Part shown: positions 33,495-41,550 of the stretch, in pieces
How the letters are laid out: every line of letters starts with the position of its first letter
Position numbering within the stretch: position 1 is the stretch's first letter
Source: an uncultured Lachnospiraceae bacterium
GTDB taxonomy: Bacteria; Bacillota; Clostridia; Lachnospirales; Lachnospiraceae
Assembly: GCA_910587955.1 (NCBI GenBank)
Contig: CAJUNN010000003.1
Location: 72,587-136,586 of the forward strand
Direction: 5' to 3'
DNA length: 64,000 bases
The notes under the pieces: generated by a model
Databases searched by the model: none
What the model was told of the DNA's origin: nothing
What the model saw: only the letters and a program-made list of their open reading frames with translations
Made by a program: the position numbers and the translations under genes

Positions 33495-34098
33495 CCAGCA
33501 GGCGCACCAGAAACACGGCCAGGGCTCCGGCTGCCATAGCGGCGGGGCTTCCCAGAGCCGGGTAAACCCATACGCAGACAAGGGCGCCTGCAATGGAGGC
33601 GCAGGCATACACATGCTTGGTGAGAATGTAGGGCTTCTCCTGGGCTATCACATCCCTGAGAAGCCCGCCTCCCACTCCGGTAATCACCCCCAGAAACACC
33701 AGAAGGAAGGTTTGATCAAAGCCCAGGCTTCTGGCCGTATGGATCCCGGATACCGTAAAGATGCCAAGCCCTGCCGCGTCAAAAAGGGCCATTACCCTGT
33801 CATAAGCCGTTGCTGCCCTGCTCTCCCGGAAGCTGCGGCGGACATATAAAAGCAGAAACAGGAGAACCGACACGCCTACGGCCACCAGGGTATAAACCGG
33901 CTTGCGAAACATATTGGGCGGCGTAATCCCCAGAATCAAGTCCCGCATCAAGCCGCCTCCCACGGATGCGGTGACTCCCAGCACGCATACGCCGAAAAGA
34001 TCCATTTCCTTGCGGACAGCCAGCATAGCGCCGGAAGAGGCAAAGGCTACCGTACCCGTAATTTCCATAACAAAAATAATCGTTTCCGAGTAATTCAT
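33457..34098 (-). CDS. TRIC family cation channel (UPF0126)
   Basis: 213 residues, seven predicted membrane segments formed by two similar halves. Each half carries the glycine-rich, arginine-containing motif of prokaryotic TRIC channels: GGGLMRDLILG in the first and GVGGGLLRDV in the second. These are trimeric K+-permeable channels. Divergent from the fructosamine kinase gene; its 3' end overlaps the end of the ParB/BMP gene. Confidence 0.9.
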   Translation of the reverse strand: MNYSETIIFVMEITGTVAFASSGAMLAVRKEMDLFGVCVLGVTASVGGGLMRDLILGITPPNMFRKPVYTLVAVGVSVLLFLLLYVRRSFRESRAATAYDRVMALFDAAGLGIFTVSGIHTARSLGFDQTFLLVFLGVITGVGGGLLRDVIAQEKPYILTKHVYACASIAGALVCVWVYPALGSPAAMAAGALAVFLVRLLAMRYRWNLPRIR

Positions 34099-34168
34099 TG
34101 CTTATCTCATTTTTCCTTTCTCTTTCACGAAAAGATAGCATTGCAGAGGTATAGAAGGAGGAATCCCC

Positions 34169-35077
34169 ATGAAGCTTATCCGCACACATTCTTTGGACGA
34201 AGCAGTCACCGAAATTTTCGGCTCCCATGTACACATTGCCGGCAGGCACTCCGTATACGGCGGCGACATCAATCAGTCCTTCCGCCTGCAGCTCTCTGAC
34301 GGATCATCCCTGTTTCTGAAATGCAGCCGCCCGGAGAATCTTTCCTTTTTTGAGGCCGAAGCCAAAGGACTGGAAGCACTGCGCCTGGCAGATGCTGTGG
34401 GCGTACCCAAAGTTCTGGCTGCCGGAACCGATCCGGCCCAGAACCACGCGTTTCTCCTGATGGAATTCCTGGACGCCGCCCCCAGAATCCGCGGATACTG
34501 GGAAATATTCGGAAAGGAGCTGGCCGCCCTTCACCTGGCCGGCACCAAAGGCCTTTCCGGCTCCCATGACGGACTGCCCTTCGGTTTTGAATCCGACAAT
34601 TACATCGGCGCGTCCCCCCAGAAAAATACCCCGAAGGAAAGCTGGATTTCCTTCTTCCGGGACTGCCGGCTCTCCCCCCAGATACACATGGCCGGACATT
34701 ATCTCGATTCCCGCAAGCGCAGGCAGTGCACGCGCCTTCTCGACCATCTCGAATCCTGGCTGGAAGAGCCCAGGCGTCCTTCCCTTATACACGGGGATCT
34801 GTGGAGCGGCAACGCAGGCTGCGGCCCTGACGGAAAGGCATGGATCTTTGATCCGGCGGCATATGTCGGCCATTTTGAAGCAGAACTGGCAATGACAGAA
34901 CTGTTTGGCTGCAATCCTCCTGCCTTCTACGAGGCATACAAAGAAGTAAACTCCTTTGACAGCGGATACCGGGACAGGCGGGATCTGTACAACTTATACC
35001 ACCTTTTCAATCATCTGAATCTGTTCGGAAGCGCATATCTGGGCGCCGTAGCAGGGATTTTAGACCGGTATGCCTAA
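34169..35077 (+). CDS. fructosamine/ketosamine-3-kinase family protein
   Basis: 302 residues with AAGGAGG eight bases upstream of ATG. Protein-kinase-like fold of the FN3K family: FLKCSRPENLSFFEAEAKGLEAL (ATP-lysine and C-helix glutamate), FLLMEFLD (hinge), LIHGDLWSGNAG (catalytic loop) and WIFDPAAYVGHFEAELAM (metal-binding DPA). These enzymes phosphorylate sugar adducts on amines or free ketosamines, leading to deglycation. Single gene, divergent from the TRIC channel. Confidence 0.9.
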   Translation: MKLIRTHSLDEAVTEIFGSHVHIAGRHSVYGGDINQSFRLQLSDGSSLFLKCSRPENLSFFEAEAKGLEALRLADAVGVPKVLAAGTDPAQNHAFLLMEFLDAAPRIRGYWEIFGKELAALHLAGTKGLSGSHDGLPFGFESDNYIGASPQKNTPKESWISFFRDCRLSPQIHMAGHYLDSRKRRQCTRLLDHLESWLEEPRRPSLIHGDLWSGNAGCGPDGKAWIFDPAAYVGHFEAELAMTELFGCNPPAFYEAYKEVNSFDSGYRDRRDLYNLYHLFNHLNLFGSAYLGAVAGILDRYA

Positions 35078-35211
35078 GGCCAGTCTTTTACCATGATACT
35101 TGATGTTTCTGTATTTTTCAATCATCCCAACCGGAAATTCGTATAAAAGGATACAAAAAAAACACATTCCCATGGCAGACTAAGTTTAGCAACGGAAAGG
35201 ATGGAACGGTT

Positions 35212-35892
35212 TTGGAAAACAAACTGGGATACCGGCTTCTAATTGTAGAGGATGACTGCCTGATGGCGGAAGGGACAGCCGACTATTTTACCGGCAAGGG
35301 CTGGAATGTAAAAATTGCAGAAGAGGGACAGACGGCCCTGGAGCTTTTGGAACAGGAACACTTTCATCTCATTCTTCTGGACGTGATGCTGCCCGGGAAA
35401 AACGGCTTTACCCTGTGCAGAAAAATCCGGGAGAACAGCGATGTGCCCATTATTTTTATCACCGCCCGGGTTCTGGAGGAGGATAAATTAAACGGCTACG
35501 CCCTGGGAGGAGACGACTACGTAACCAAACCCTTTTCCCTGCCGGTTCTGTACGCCAAGGCTATGGCCCTCCTAAACCGGATACGGGGAAACGGCACCCT
35601 CCTAAAAGCCGGACGCCTCACGGTAGACCAAAACAGGCATAAGGTCTGGAATCAGGATCGGCTTCTGGAGCTGCCGCCCAAGGAATATGCAATGCTTCTG
35701 TTCTTCCTGGAAAATCCGGGAAGAATTTACAACAGGGATCAGCTTTTGATCCGCTTCTGGGGCTACGACTTCGACGGAAACGAGCGGGTGGTAGACAATC
35801 ACATCAAAAAGCTGCGCAAAATCCTGGAAAACTCCGGCTGTACCATCACAACCGTTCGGAAATCTGGATACCGAATGGAGGTAGAAGCATGA
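35212..35892 (+). CDS. OmpR/PhoB-family response regulator
   Basis: 226 residues; starts at TTG with GGAAAGG upstream at a rather long spacing. Receiver domain (acidic pair at Glu13-Asp14-Asp15, phospho-acceptor Asp57 in LILLDVMLPGKNG, lysine in DDYVTKPFS) and a C-terminal winged helix (LPPKEYAMLLFFLENPGRI and RVVDNHIKKLRKIL). It overlaps the sensor kinase by four bases (ATGA), so the two form a cognate pair. The stimulus and regulon are unknown. Confidence 0.93.
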   Translation: MENKLGYRLLIVEDDCLMAEGTADYFTGKGWNVKIAEEGQTALELLEQEHFHLILLDVMLPGKNGFTLCRKIRENSDVPIIFITARVLEEDKLNGYALGGDDYVTKPFSLPVLYAKAMALLNRIRGNGTLLKAGRLTVDQNRHKVWNQDRLLELPPKEYAMLLFFLENPGRIYNRDQLLIRFWGYDFDGNERVVDNHIKKLRKILENSGCTITTVRKSGYRMEVEA

Positions 35893-37595
35893 AAAAAAAG
35901 AAAAAACGGCTGTTAAAGCCTATTATCCTGGGCTTTGCAGCGCTGTATCTGACAACCATGTTCCTGGCAACCTATCTGATGAAATTAAAGTTTGCGGAAG
36001 ATTATGAGAATACGCTGATAAAAACCCTCTCCAACCTGCAAAAAGACATTCAAAAACACGAGGCGGAGTCCTCCTCAACCCTGGACGAAGCGGCAAAACG
36101 CACCTGGTATCAGTCAGCTGTCAACAGCTGTCTTAAGCCCGGAGAGGCGCATATGAAGCTCTCTGCCGCCGTCTACGACGAGGCCGGCCGGCTGCTGGCC
36201 AAAAGCACCAATGTCATCGGCCGTACCGCCGCTTTGCTGGAGGATCTGCTGCCCCGGGAAGACATAGAAACCCTGGCCCGCTGTATGGCCGAGAATTATC
36301 AGCAGGATGAGAAACAGAGCCCGCCCAGATACAAAATCTGCGCCCGGGAAAGCGATCAGATCTATGAGATTCTCATACACGAACAAACCTGGAAGAAAGA
36401 ACAGGATCTGAACGGTGAGGCAGCATCCAACACCTTCTACGAGTCGGCCTCTTCCACAGAAATATTGGGAAATTCCTCCCATCTGCCCGTAGAAAGCCTT
36501 GTGATCTGGTCCATGGTAAACAGCCGTCAGATCTGGAGCCGCACCGTGGCGGAGGCGGAAACTTCCCATTCCCCCTCTATCCAATCCGCGAGCACAAGCT
36601 TTCCCTATGTGAATCTTAGCTATGAGGACTGGAAAGCATGGAATGAAAGTTCCTATCTCCGGGATTTTCCTGAATCCATCGACCTTACGGAATGGGAAAA
36701 CAACGTTTCTTCACTTATATACGCTTCCCGGTATCACAAGGACCGCCTGACTGCGCGCCTCTCCTCCCGCGAAATTCCCGGATGCTTCCTTGAGCTTCGC
36801 ATGGAGAGTTCCCCCTGGCTTGCCTCCATGGACTATCTGAAATATATCTATCTGCCCTGCTTTGCGATCATGCTTGCCTGTATGCTCAAAATCATTTACT
36901 CTGCCAACAAGCTGTACGATCAGCAGGAAGCCCTGGAGGAAACCAGGAAAGATTTCATCAATGCCATGGCTCATGAGCTGAAAACGCCCCTGGGAATTAT
37001 CCGCAATTTTGCAGAAAACCTCCAGGAACGCTGCCGGGAAGAAAAACGGGACTACTATCTGGAACAGATTGTGGGACAGACGGAAGAAATGGACCGCCTG
37101 GTGGAAGAAATGCTTCTGGTATCGAAAATGGAGTCGGAAAAATTCACCCTGCACACGGAATCCCTCTCCATGCTGGAGCTGATTCAGGAACAGCTCTCCC
37201 GGCTGGAGCCTCTGGCAGCGGAAAAAGGCATTCTCACAGAAATCCGGGAGGGACAGGATTTTGTGATAAAAGGAGATCGGAATTACCTCTCTATAGGCAT
37301 ATGGAACCTGCTCTCCAATGCAGTCGTCTCTAACGTCCCCCAGGGGAATATCCGCATTCTTATGGAAGCAGAGTCCTGCAGCATTGAAAATACAGGCTTT
37401 CCTCTCACAGAGGAACAGCTCCTTCGCGCCTTCGATCTGTTTTACAGCACCGATAAAAGCCGTTCTTCCGCCTCGGAAAAGCATCTGGGCATGGGATTGT
37501 ACCTGGCGGAAAAGATCTTCAAAAAGCACGGCCTTAACCTGAGTCTGGAAAATACGGACACCGGCGTGCGCGCAACCGTTTCATCAAAAAGGTAA
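35889..37595 (+). CDS. sensor histidine kinase
   Basis: 568 residues. Basic N-terminus, membrane segment at about 11-30, a large extracytoplasmic sensor region (about 32-315) of no recognised family, second membrane segment (about 316-337), then a HisKA domain with phospho-acceptor His362 (NAMAHELKTPLGIIRNFAENL in two parts) and an ATPase domain (WNLLSNAV, HLGMGLYLAEKIFKKHG). The unusually large outer domain suggests direct sensing outside the cell. Partner of the response regulator just upstream; ended by a shared terminator. Confidence 0.93.
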   Translation: MKKKKKRLLKPIILGFAALYLTTMFLATYLMKLKFAEDYENTLIKTLSNLQKDIQKHEAESSSTLDEAAKRTWYQSAVNSCLKPGEAHMKLSAAVYDEAGRLLAKSTNVIGRTAALLEDLLPREDIETLARCMAENYQQDEKQSPPRYKICARESDQIYEILIHEQTWKKEQDLNGEAASNTFYESASSTEILGNSSHLPVESLVIWSMVNSRQIWSRTVAEAETSHSPSIQSASTSFPYVNLSYEDWKAWNESSYLRDFPESIDLTEWENNVSSLIYASRYHKDRLTARLSSREIPGCFLELRMESSPWLASMDYLKYIYLPCFAIMLACMLKIIYSANKLYDQQEALEETRKDFINAMAHELKTPLGIIRNFAENLQERCREEKRDYYLEQIVGQTEEMDRLVEEMLLVSKMESEKFTLHTESLSMLELIQEQLSRLEPLAAEKGILTEIREGQDFVIKGDRNYLSIGIWNLLSNAVVSNVPQGNIRILMEAESCSIENTGFPLTEEQLLRAFDLFYSTDKSRSSASEKHLGMGLYLAEKIFKKHGLNLSLENTDTGVRATVSSKR

Positions 37596-37602
37596 AAATA
37601 AA

Positions 37603-37664
37603 AGGTACGCAAACCGCCCCGTGTCTCCCAAAATTCCATCCGGGAAACGGGGCGGTCTGTACCT
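37603..37664. terminator. bidirectional terminator between the sensor kinase and the sugar operon
   Basis: AGGTAC (37603-37608) and AACCGCCCCGT pair with AACGGGGCGGT and GTACCT (37659-37664), a long GC-rich stem. The minus strand is followed by TTTTATTTTT, the plus strand by TCTTTCATTT. Confidence 0.8.
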
Positions 37665-37671
37665 CTTTCAT

Positions 37672-37875
37672 TTATCTTAAGTTTTCTCCGGTTTTTGCAT
37701 AAAAAGTTAAAAGATACAATCCGCACAAACCTACCGCGGCATAAATAATCCGCGCCAGCCATCCCGCGCCGAAAATTGCTTCTACCAGATTAAACTGGAA
37801 AAATCCAATGAGACCCCAATTCACAGCGCCAACGATGGTAATTGTAAGGGCAATGATATCAAGTGCTTTATTCAT
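37672..37875 (-). CDS. DUF378 small membrane protein
   Basis: 67 residues with GGAGG six bases before ATG. Two membrane segments, IIALTITIVGAVNWGLIG and IIYAAVGLCGLYLLTFYA; the VGAVNWGL...GLxGLY pattern is that of DUF378 proteins, whose function is unknown. It lies 55 bases downstream of the amylosucrase-type gene and directly before the shared terminator, so it may be the last gene of that operon or have its own start in the AT-rich gap. Confidence 0.85.
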   Translation of the reverse strand: MNKALDIIALTITIVGAVNWGLIGFFQFNLVEAIFGAGWLARIIYAAVGLCGLYLLTFYAKTGENLR

Positions 37876-37930
37876 AAGAATCCCTCCTGTGATTTTATCA
37901 CTGATATCAATTTGCCCTGAAATTTAAAAT

Positions 37931-39775
37931 TTATTCGGAAATATTTTCCTGCCGCAAAAGCCACCGCATTCCATACCCCGGAAGCCGTACACTTTCCGCT
38001 CCCATAACCTCCCCGGTGATCAGATCCCGGTACTGGCCTTCTTCTGAAATCCAGGCGGTATGCTCATTTCTGCCGAAATTGAAAAGTGCAGTCAGCTTCT
38101 CGTCTCCGTAAGCCCGGTTCACGCAGAGAACGGCGTTCTCATACGTTTCCGCCGTCCAGACGGCTGCCTGGCTTAAAAACACGGGATGCTCCGCCCGAAT
38201 CTTTTCCATCTTCCGGACAGCGTCAAAAATCTTCTGCTGGAAACTTCCCTCTTTCTTCCTCAATTTTTCCAAGTCCCACCGGAAGCTGCCCCGGTGAAGA
38301 TAACGGGAATCCTCCGCTTTCCTGGAATCCTCCCGATAACGGTTGTCATTAAACTGTCCGATCTCGTCTCCGCTGTAAATAACCGGAATGCCGGACTGGA
38401 CCAGCATATAGCCATGGAGCATCTGGATGCAGCGCACCGCCTGCTCTTCTGCCTGCACATCGCCCTCCTCGAAGGCTTTCTCCAGGCCGCAGAGGGAAGC
38501 CGTGGTGCCGCAGAGCCTGGCGTCCCCGGATGCGGGATCCGCGTTATACAGCTCTCCCTTTGCAAAGGAACCGGGATAACAGCCCGTAAGAAAATCATTG
38601 AGATATTTCTTGTGGGGAACTTCCCGGAACCCTCTTGGTTCCAGCCAGTCATAATCCAGCCCCCAGCCAATATCATCATGGCAGCGGAGATAATTCAAAA
38701 ACACATAGTCTTTGGGCAGGCTGTTGACAATATCCATCTGCCGTTTCAGAAGGGAGGCATCCCCGGTGGCTATAGTGTGCCAGGTAGTCGCCATGGTGGT
38801 GACATTGTAGAGCATATGGCACTCCGGCTTTTCCACCGTTCCGAAATAAGGCGCCACTTTGGCAGGCTCCATCACCACTTCCCCCAGAAGCAGCACGCCC
38901 GGGCAGACAATCTCGCAGATCATGCGCATCATGCGCACAATGCTGTGCACCTGGGGCAGGTTCCGGCAGGAAGTACCCAGCTCCTTCCAGATATAGGGCA
39001 CCGCGTCAATGCGGATAATATCCACGCCCTGATTGGTCAGGTTCAGGAGATTATCTACCATATCGTGAAACACCATAGGATTCCGGTAATTCAAATCCCA
39101 CTGATAGGGATAAAAGGTGGTCATCACGTATTTCTTCCGGTCTTCCAGCCAGGTAAAGTTTCCCGGCGCCGTGGTGGGAAATACCTGCGGACAAGTCTTT
39201 TCATACTTCCCGGGAATCTCAAAGCTGTCAAAAAAGAAATAGCGATCCTCAAACTCCTGCTCTCCTGCCCGTGCCCGCCTGGCCCAGGAGTGCTCCTCGG
39301 AGGTATGGTTCATGACAAAATCCAGGCAGATGCTGATCCCTTTCTTGTGGCAGGTATCTGCAAGCCGGGACAGGTCTTCCATGGTTCCCAAGTCCTCCCG
39401 CACTTTGGTAAAATCCGCCACTGCATAGCCGCCGTCGCTCTTTCCCTCCGGGGAATCCAGAAGGGGCATCAGATGCAGGTAATTGACTCCGCACTCCTCC
39501 AGGTAATCCAGATGCTTTTGCACACCCTCCAGATTTCCTGCAAAGGCATCCGTGTACATCATCATACCTACCATATCGTTGCGCTTGTACCAGTCCGGAT
39601 CCGCTTCCCGGGCAAGATCCAGACTTTTTAAGGAGGTGCGCCGCTCCTGGTACCTGGCTTTCAGGCGGCCCCGGAGGTAGGAGAATCCGTCCTCCGGGTA
39701 AAGCTCGCAGTACAGCCATTTCAGTTCATCCAGATGCCGGGCCATCCGGCTTTCAAATTCCGTCCTTTTGTCCAT
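37931..39775 (-). CDS. GH13 subfamily-4 type amylosucrase / sucrose hydrolase
   Basis: 614 residues, no signal peptide, so cytoplasmic. The helical N-terminal domain (about 1-60) and the barrel sequence (DWYKRNDMVGMMMYTDAFAG, YLHLMPLLDSPEGKSDGGYAV) match amylosucrases. Catalytic residues: nucleophile Asp257 in DIIRIDAVPYIWK, acid/base Glu299 in LLLGEVVMEP and stabiliser Asp367 in LRCHDDIGW. Such enzymes act on sucrose, making a glucan or hydrolysing it. In this operon it would use sucrose released from raffinose by the alpha-galactosidase. It follows the MsmK/UgpC gene by eight bases. Confidence 0.88.
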   Translation of the reverse strand: MDKRTEFESRMARHLDELKWLYCELYPEDGFSYLRGRLKARYQERRTSLKSLDLAREADPDWYKRNDMVGMMMYTDAFAGNLEGVQKHLDYLEECGVNYLHLMPLLDSPEGKSDGGYAVADFTKVREDLGTMEDLSRLADTCHKKGISICLDFVMNHTSEEHSWARRARAGEQEFEDRYFFFDSFEIPGKYEKTCPQVFPTTAPGNFTWLEDRKKYVMTTFYPYQWDLNYRNPMVFHDMVDNLLNLTNQGVDIIRIDAVPYIWKELGTSCRNLPQVHSIVRMMRMICEIVCPGVLLLGEVVMEPAKVAPYFGTVEKPECHMLYNVTTMATTWHTIATGDASLLKRQMDIVNSLPKDYVFLNYLRCHDDIGWGLDYDWLEPRGFREVPHKKYLNDFLTGCYPGSFAKGELYNADPASGDARLCGTTASLCGLEKAFEEGDVQAEEQAVRCIQMLHGYMLVQSGIPVIYSGDEIGQFNDNRYREDSRKAEDSRYLHRGSFRWDLEKLRKKEGSFQQKIFDAVRKMEKIRAEHPVFLSQAAVWTAETYENAVLCVNRAYGDEKLTALFNFGRNEHTAWISEEGQYRDLITGEVMGAESVRLPGYGMRWLLRQENISE

Positions 39776-39783
39776 AACCTCTC

Positions 39784-40893
39784 CTAATTGGTAATGGTAC
39801 GCTCCGTCTCTTTGTCAAACACATGGATTTTATCCGTATTGAGAACAAATTCTACCTGGTCGCCCTCTTTGGCAGTGGTTGCGGAGCTTACGCGGGCCGT
39901 CATCTGGGTTCCGCACAGATCAAAGTACAGATACACTTCCGCTCCCAAAAGCTCATAGACATTCACGGTGCCCTTTACCTTAGCCATGTTCACCGCACGT
40001 GTGGTAGCCTCGTCGCTCACGTCCTCCGGACGGATGCCCATAACCACTTCTTTGCCTGCATAGCCGCCGTCAATCAGTTTCTTTGCCCTCTCTTCGGAGA
40101 GAAGAATCCGGTAATCAGCAACCTTCAGATACGCGTTGTTTCCTTCCACCTCGCAGACTGCATTCAGGAAATTCATCTGCGGGGAGCCAATAAAGCTTGC
40201 CACAAACAGATTGCCCGGATGGTTGTAGAGTGTCTGGGGACTGTCAATCTGCTGGACCACGCCGTCCTTCATGACTACGATTCTTGTTCCAAGGGTCATG
40301 GCTTCGGTCTGGTCATGGGTTACATAGATAATGGTCGCGCCCAGTCTCTGATGCAGCTTGGAAATCTCCGTACGCATCTGTACCCGGAGCTTGGCGTCCA
40401 GATTGGAGAGCGGCTCATCCATGAGGAATACCTTGGGACTGCGCACAATAGCACGGCCCATGGCCACACGCTGTCTCTGTCCGCCGGAAAGTGCCCTGGG
40501 CTTCCGATCCAGCAGCTTCTCCAGATCCAGAATCTTCGCTGCTTCCCGCACTTTTTTGTCAATCTCATCCTTGGGAACTTTTTTAAGCTTCAGTCCGAAA
40601 GCCATGTTGTCATAAACCGTCATATGGGGGTACAGCGCATAGCTTTGGAATACCATGGCGATATCCCGGTCTTTGGGCTCCACGTCGTTCATCAGCTGTC
40701 CGTCAATTTTAAACTCGCCGGAAGAAATGCTCTCCAGTCCTGCAACCATCCGCAGAGTGGTGGACTTTCCGCAGCCGGACGGTCCGACAAAAATGATAAA
40801 TTCCTTATCCGCAATTTCCAGGTTGAAATCCTTTACCGCCTCGTATCCATTCGGATATTTTTTACAGATATTCTTTAAAGATAAACTTGCCAT
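39784..40893 (-). CDS. ugpC: carbohydrate ABC transporter ATPase, UgpC/MsmK type
   Basis: 369 residues. Walker A FVGPSGCGKSTTLRMVAG, Q-loop FQSYALYPHMTV, signature LSGGQRQRVAMGRA, Walker B VFLMDEPLSNLD and the H-loop VTHDQTEAMTLG; the last 130 residues are the TOBE/MalK regulatory domain. This ATPase type energises MalFG-like sugar permeases and often serves several importers. It lies with the binding protein and permeases of this operon, so it probably powers them. Confidence 0.93.
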   Translation of the reverse strand: MASLSLKNICKKYPNGYEAVKDFNLEIADKEFIIFVGPSGCGKSTTLRMVAGLESISSGEFKIDGQLMNDVEPKDRDIAMVFQSYALYPHMTVYDNMAFGLKLKKVPKDEIDKKVREAAKILDLEKLLDRKPRALSGGQRQRVAMGRAIVRSPKVFLMDEPLSNLDAKLRVQMRTEISKLHQRLGATIIYVTHDQTEAMTLGTRIVVMKDGVVQQIDSPQTLYNHPGNLFVASFIGSPQMNFLNAVCEVEGNNAYLKVADYRILLSEERAKKLIDGGYAGKEVVMGIRPEDVSDEATTRAVNMAKVKGTVNVYELLGAEVYLYFDLCGTQMTARVSSATTAKEGDQVEFVLNTDKIHVFDKETERTITN

Positions 40894-40944
40894 CAGTTTT
40901 CCCTCCCAGGTAATTTTTTCACTATTATCATGCCACTTGTTTCT

Positions 40945-41406
40945 CTAAATTTCTTCTAATTTCCGGTGCAGCCGCATCTCCTCCAGAAATTCGTCGTTGG
41001 GTTCCAGATACACCAGGTCGCTTCCCAGCTTAATGGTGTACACCCTCGCTTTCTCCCAACCGGAGGTGAAATCATGAGATCTGCATCCCGTCAGCCGCCG
41101 CTTCCCTTCTGCCACATACTCAATTTCCTTGCGATCGAAATGATAAACATCCTTGCGCTTTTCCTTGCGGATAATCTTGGAAATCTGAAAATCCCCGTTC
41201 ACGTACACATATTCATATTCATATTTCCAGCTCCGAAGCAGCAGGATTCCCACCACCAGAAACGCAAGTACCGGCAGAAACAGGATCGGATAAAGAATTG
41301 TATCCACGCAAAGCACCGCCATGGAAGCCAGAAGTACGGCCTTCAAAAGGCGTTTGCCGCCGGGCATTACATAAGGAATACACCATTCCAGAACTACATC
41401 TCTCAT
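40945..41406 (-). CDS. unknown small membrane protein
   Basis: 153 residues with AGGAGG six bases upstream. Two adjacent hydrophobic stretches (about 20-38 and 40-58), then a cytoplasmic, charged domain (WKYEYEYVYVNGDFQISKIIRKEKRKDVYHF). It resembles DUF6106-type proteins of Lachnospiraceae, but I am not certain of that name. It lies between the alpha-galactosidase and the sugar-importer ATPase on the same strand, with a repeat element upstream. Function unknown. Confidence 0.75.
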   Translation of the reverse strand: MRDVVLEWCIPYVMPGGKRLLKAVLLASMAVLCVDTILYPILFLPVLAFLVVGILLLRSWKYEYEYVYVNGDFQISKIIRKEKRKDVYHFDRKEIEYVAEGKRRLTGCRSHDFTSGWEKARVYTIKLGSDLVYLEPNDEFLEEMRLHRKLEEI

Positions 41407-41436
41407 GTTAACCTCCTATTCCAGTTTCACTTTGAT

Positions 41437-41550
41437 TCCAGTTCCGTCAGAATCCTTCGGAGCCGCTTTATCTGGAAGGGCTCTGCAGCCGCTTGCGTCT
41501 GCATTTCCCTTCCGGGCTCCTTCCGGTTCTGACTGATTCCAGTTCCGTTA
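41437..41550 (-). repeat. structured intergenic element, copy D (diverged)
   Basis: AGTTCCG at 41440-41446 and 41541-41547, 101 bases apart, the same spacing as the other copies. The hairpin here is GGAAGGG (41474-41480) against CCCTTCC (41507-41513) with TGCAG/CTGCA inside. The second direct repeat touches the alpha-galactosidase stop codon. Sequence is more diverged than copies A-C. Confidence 0.65.
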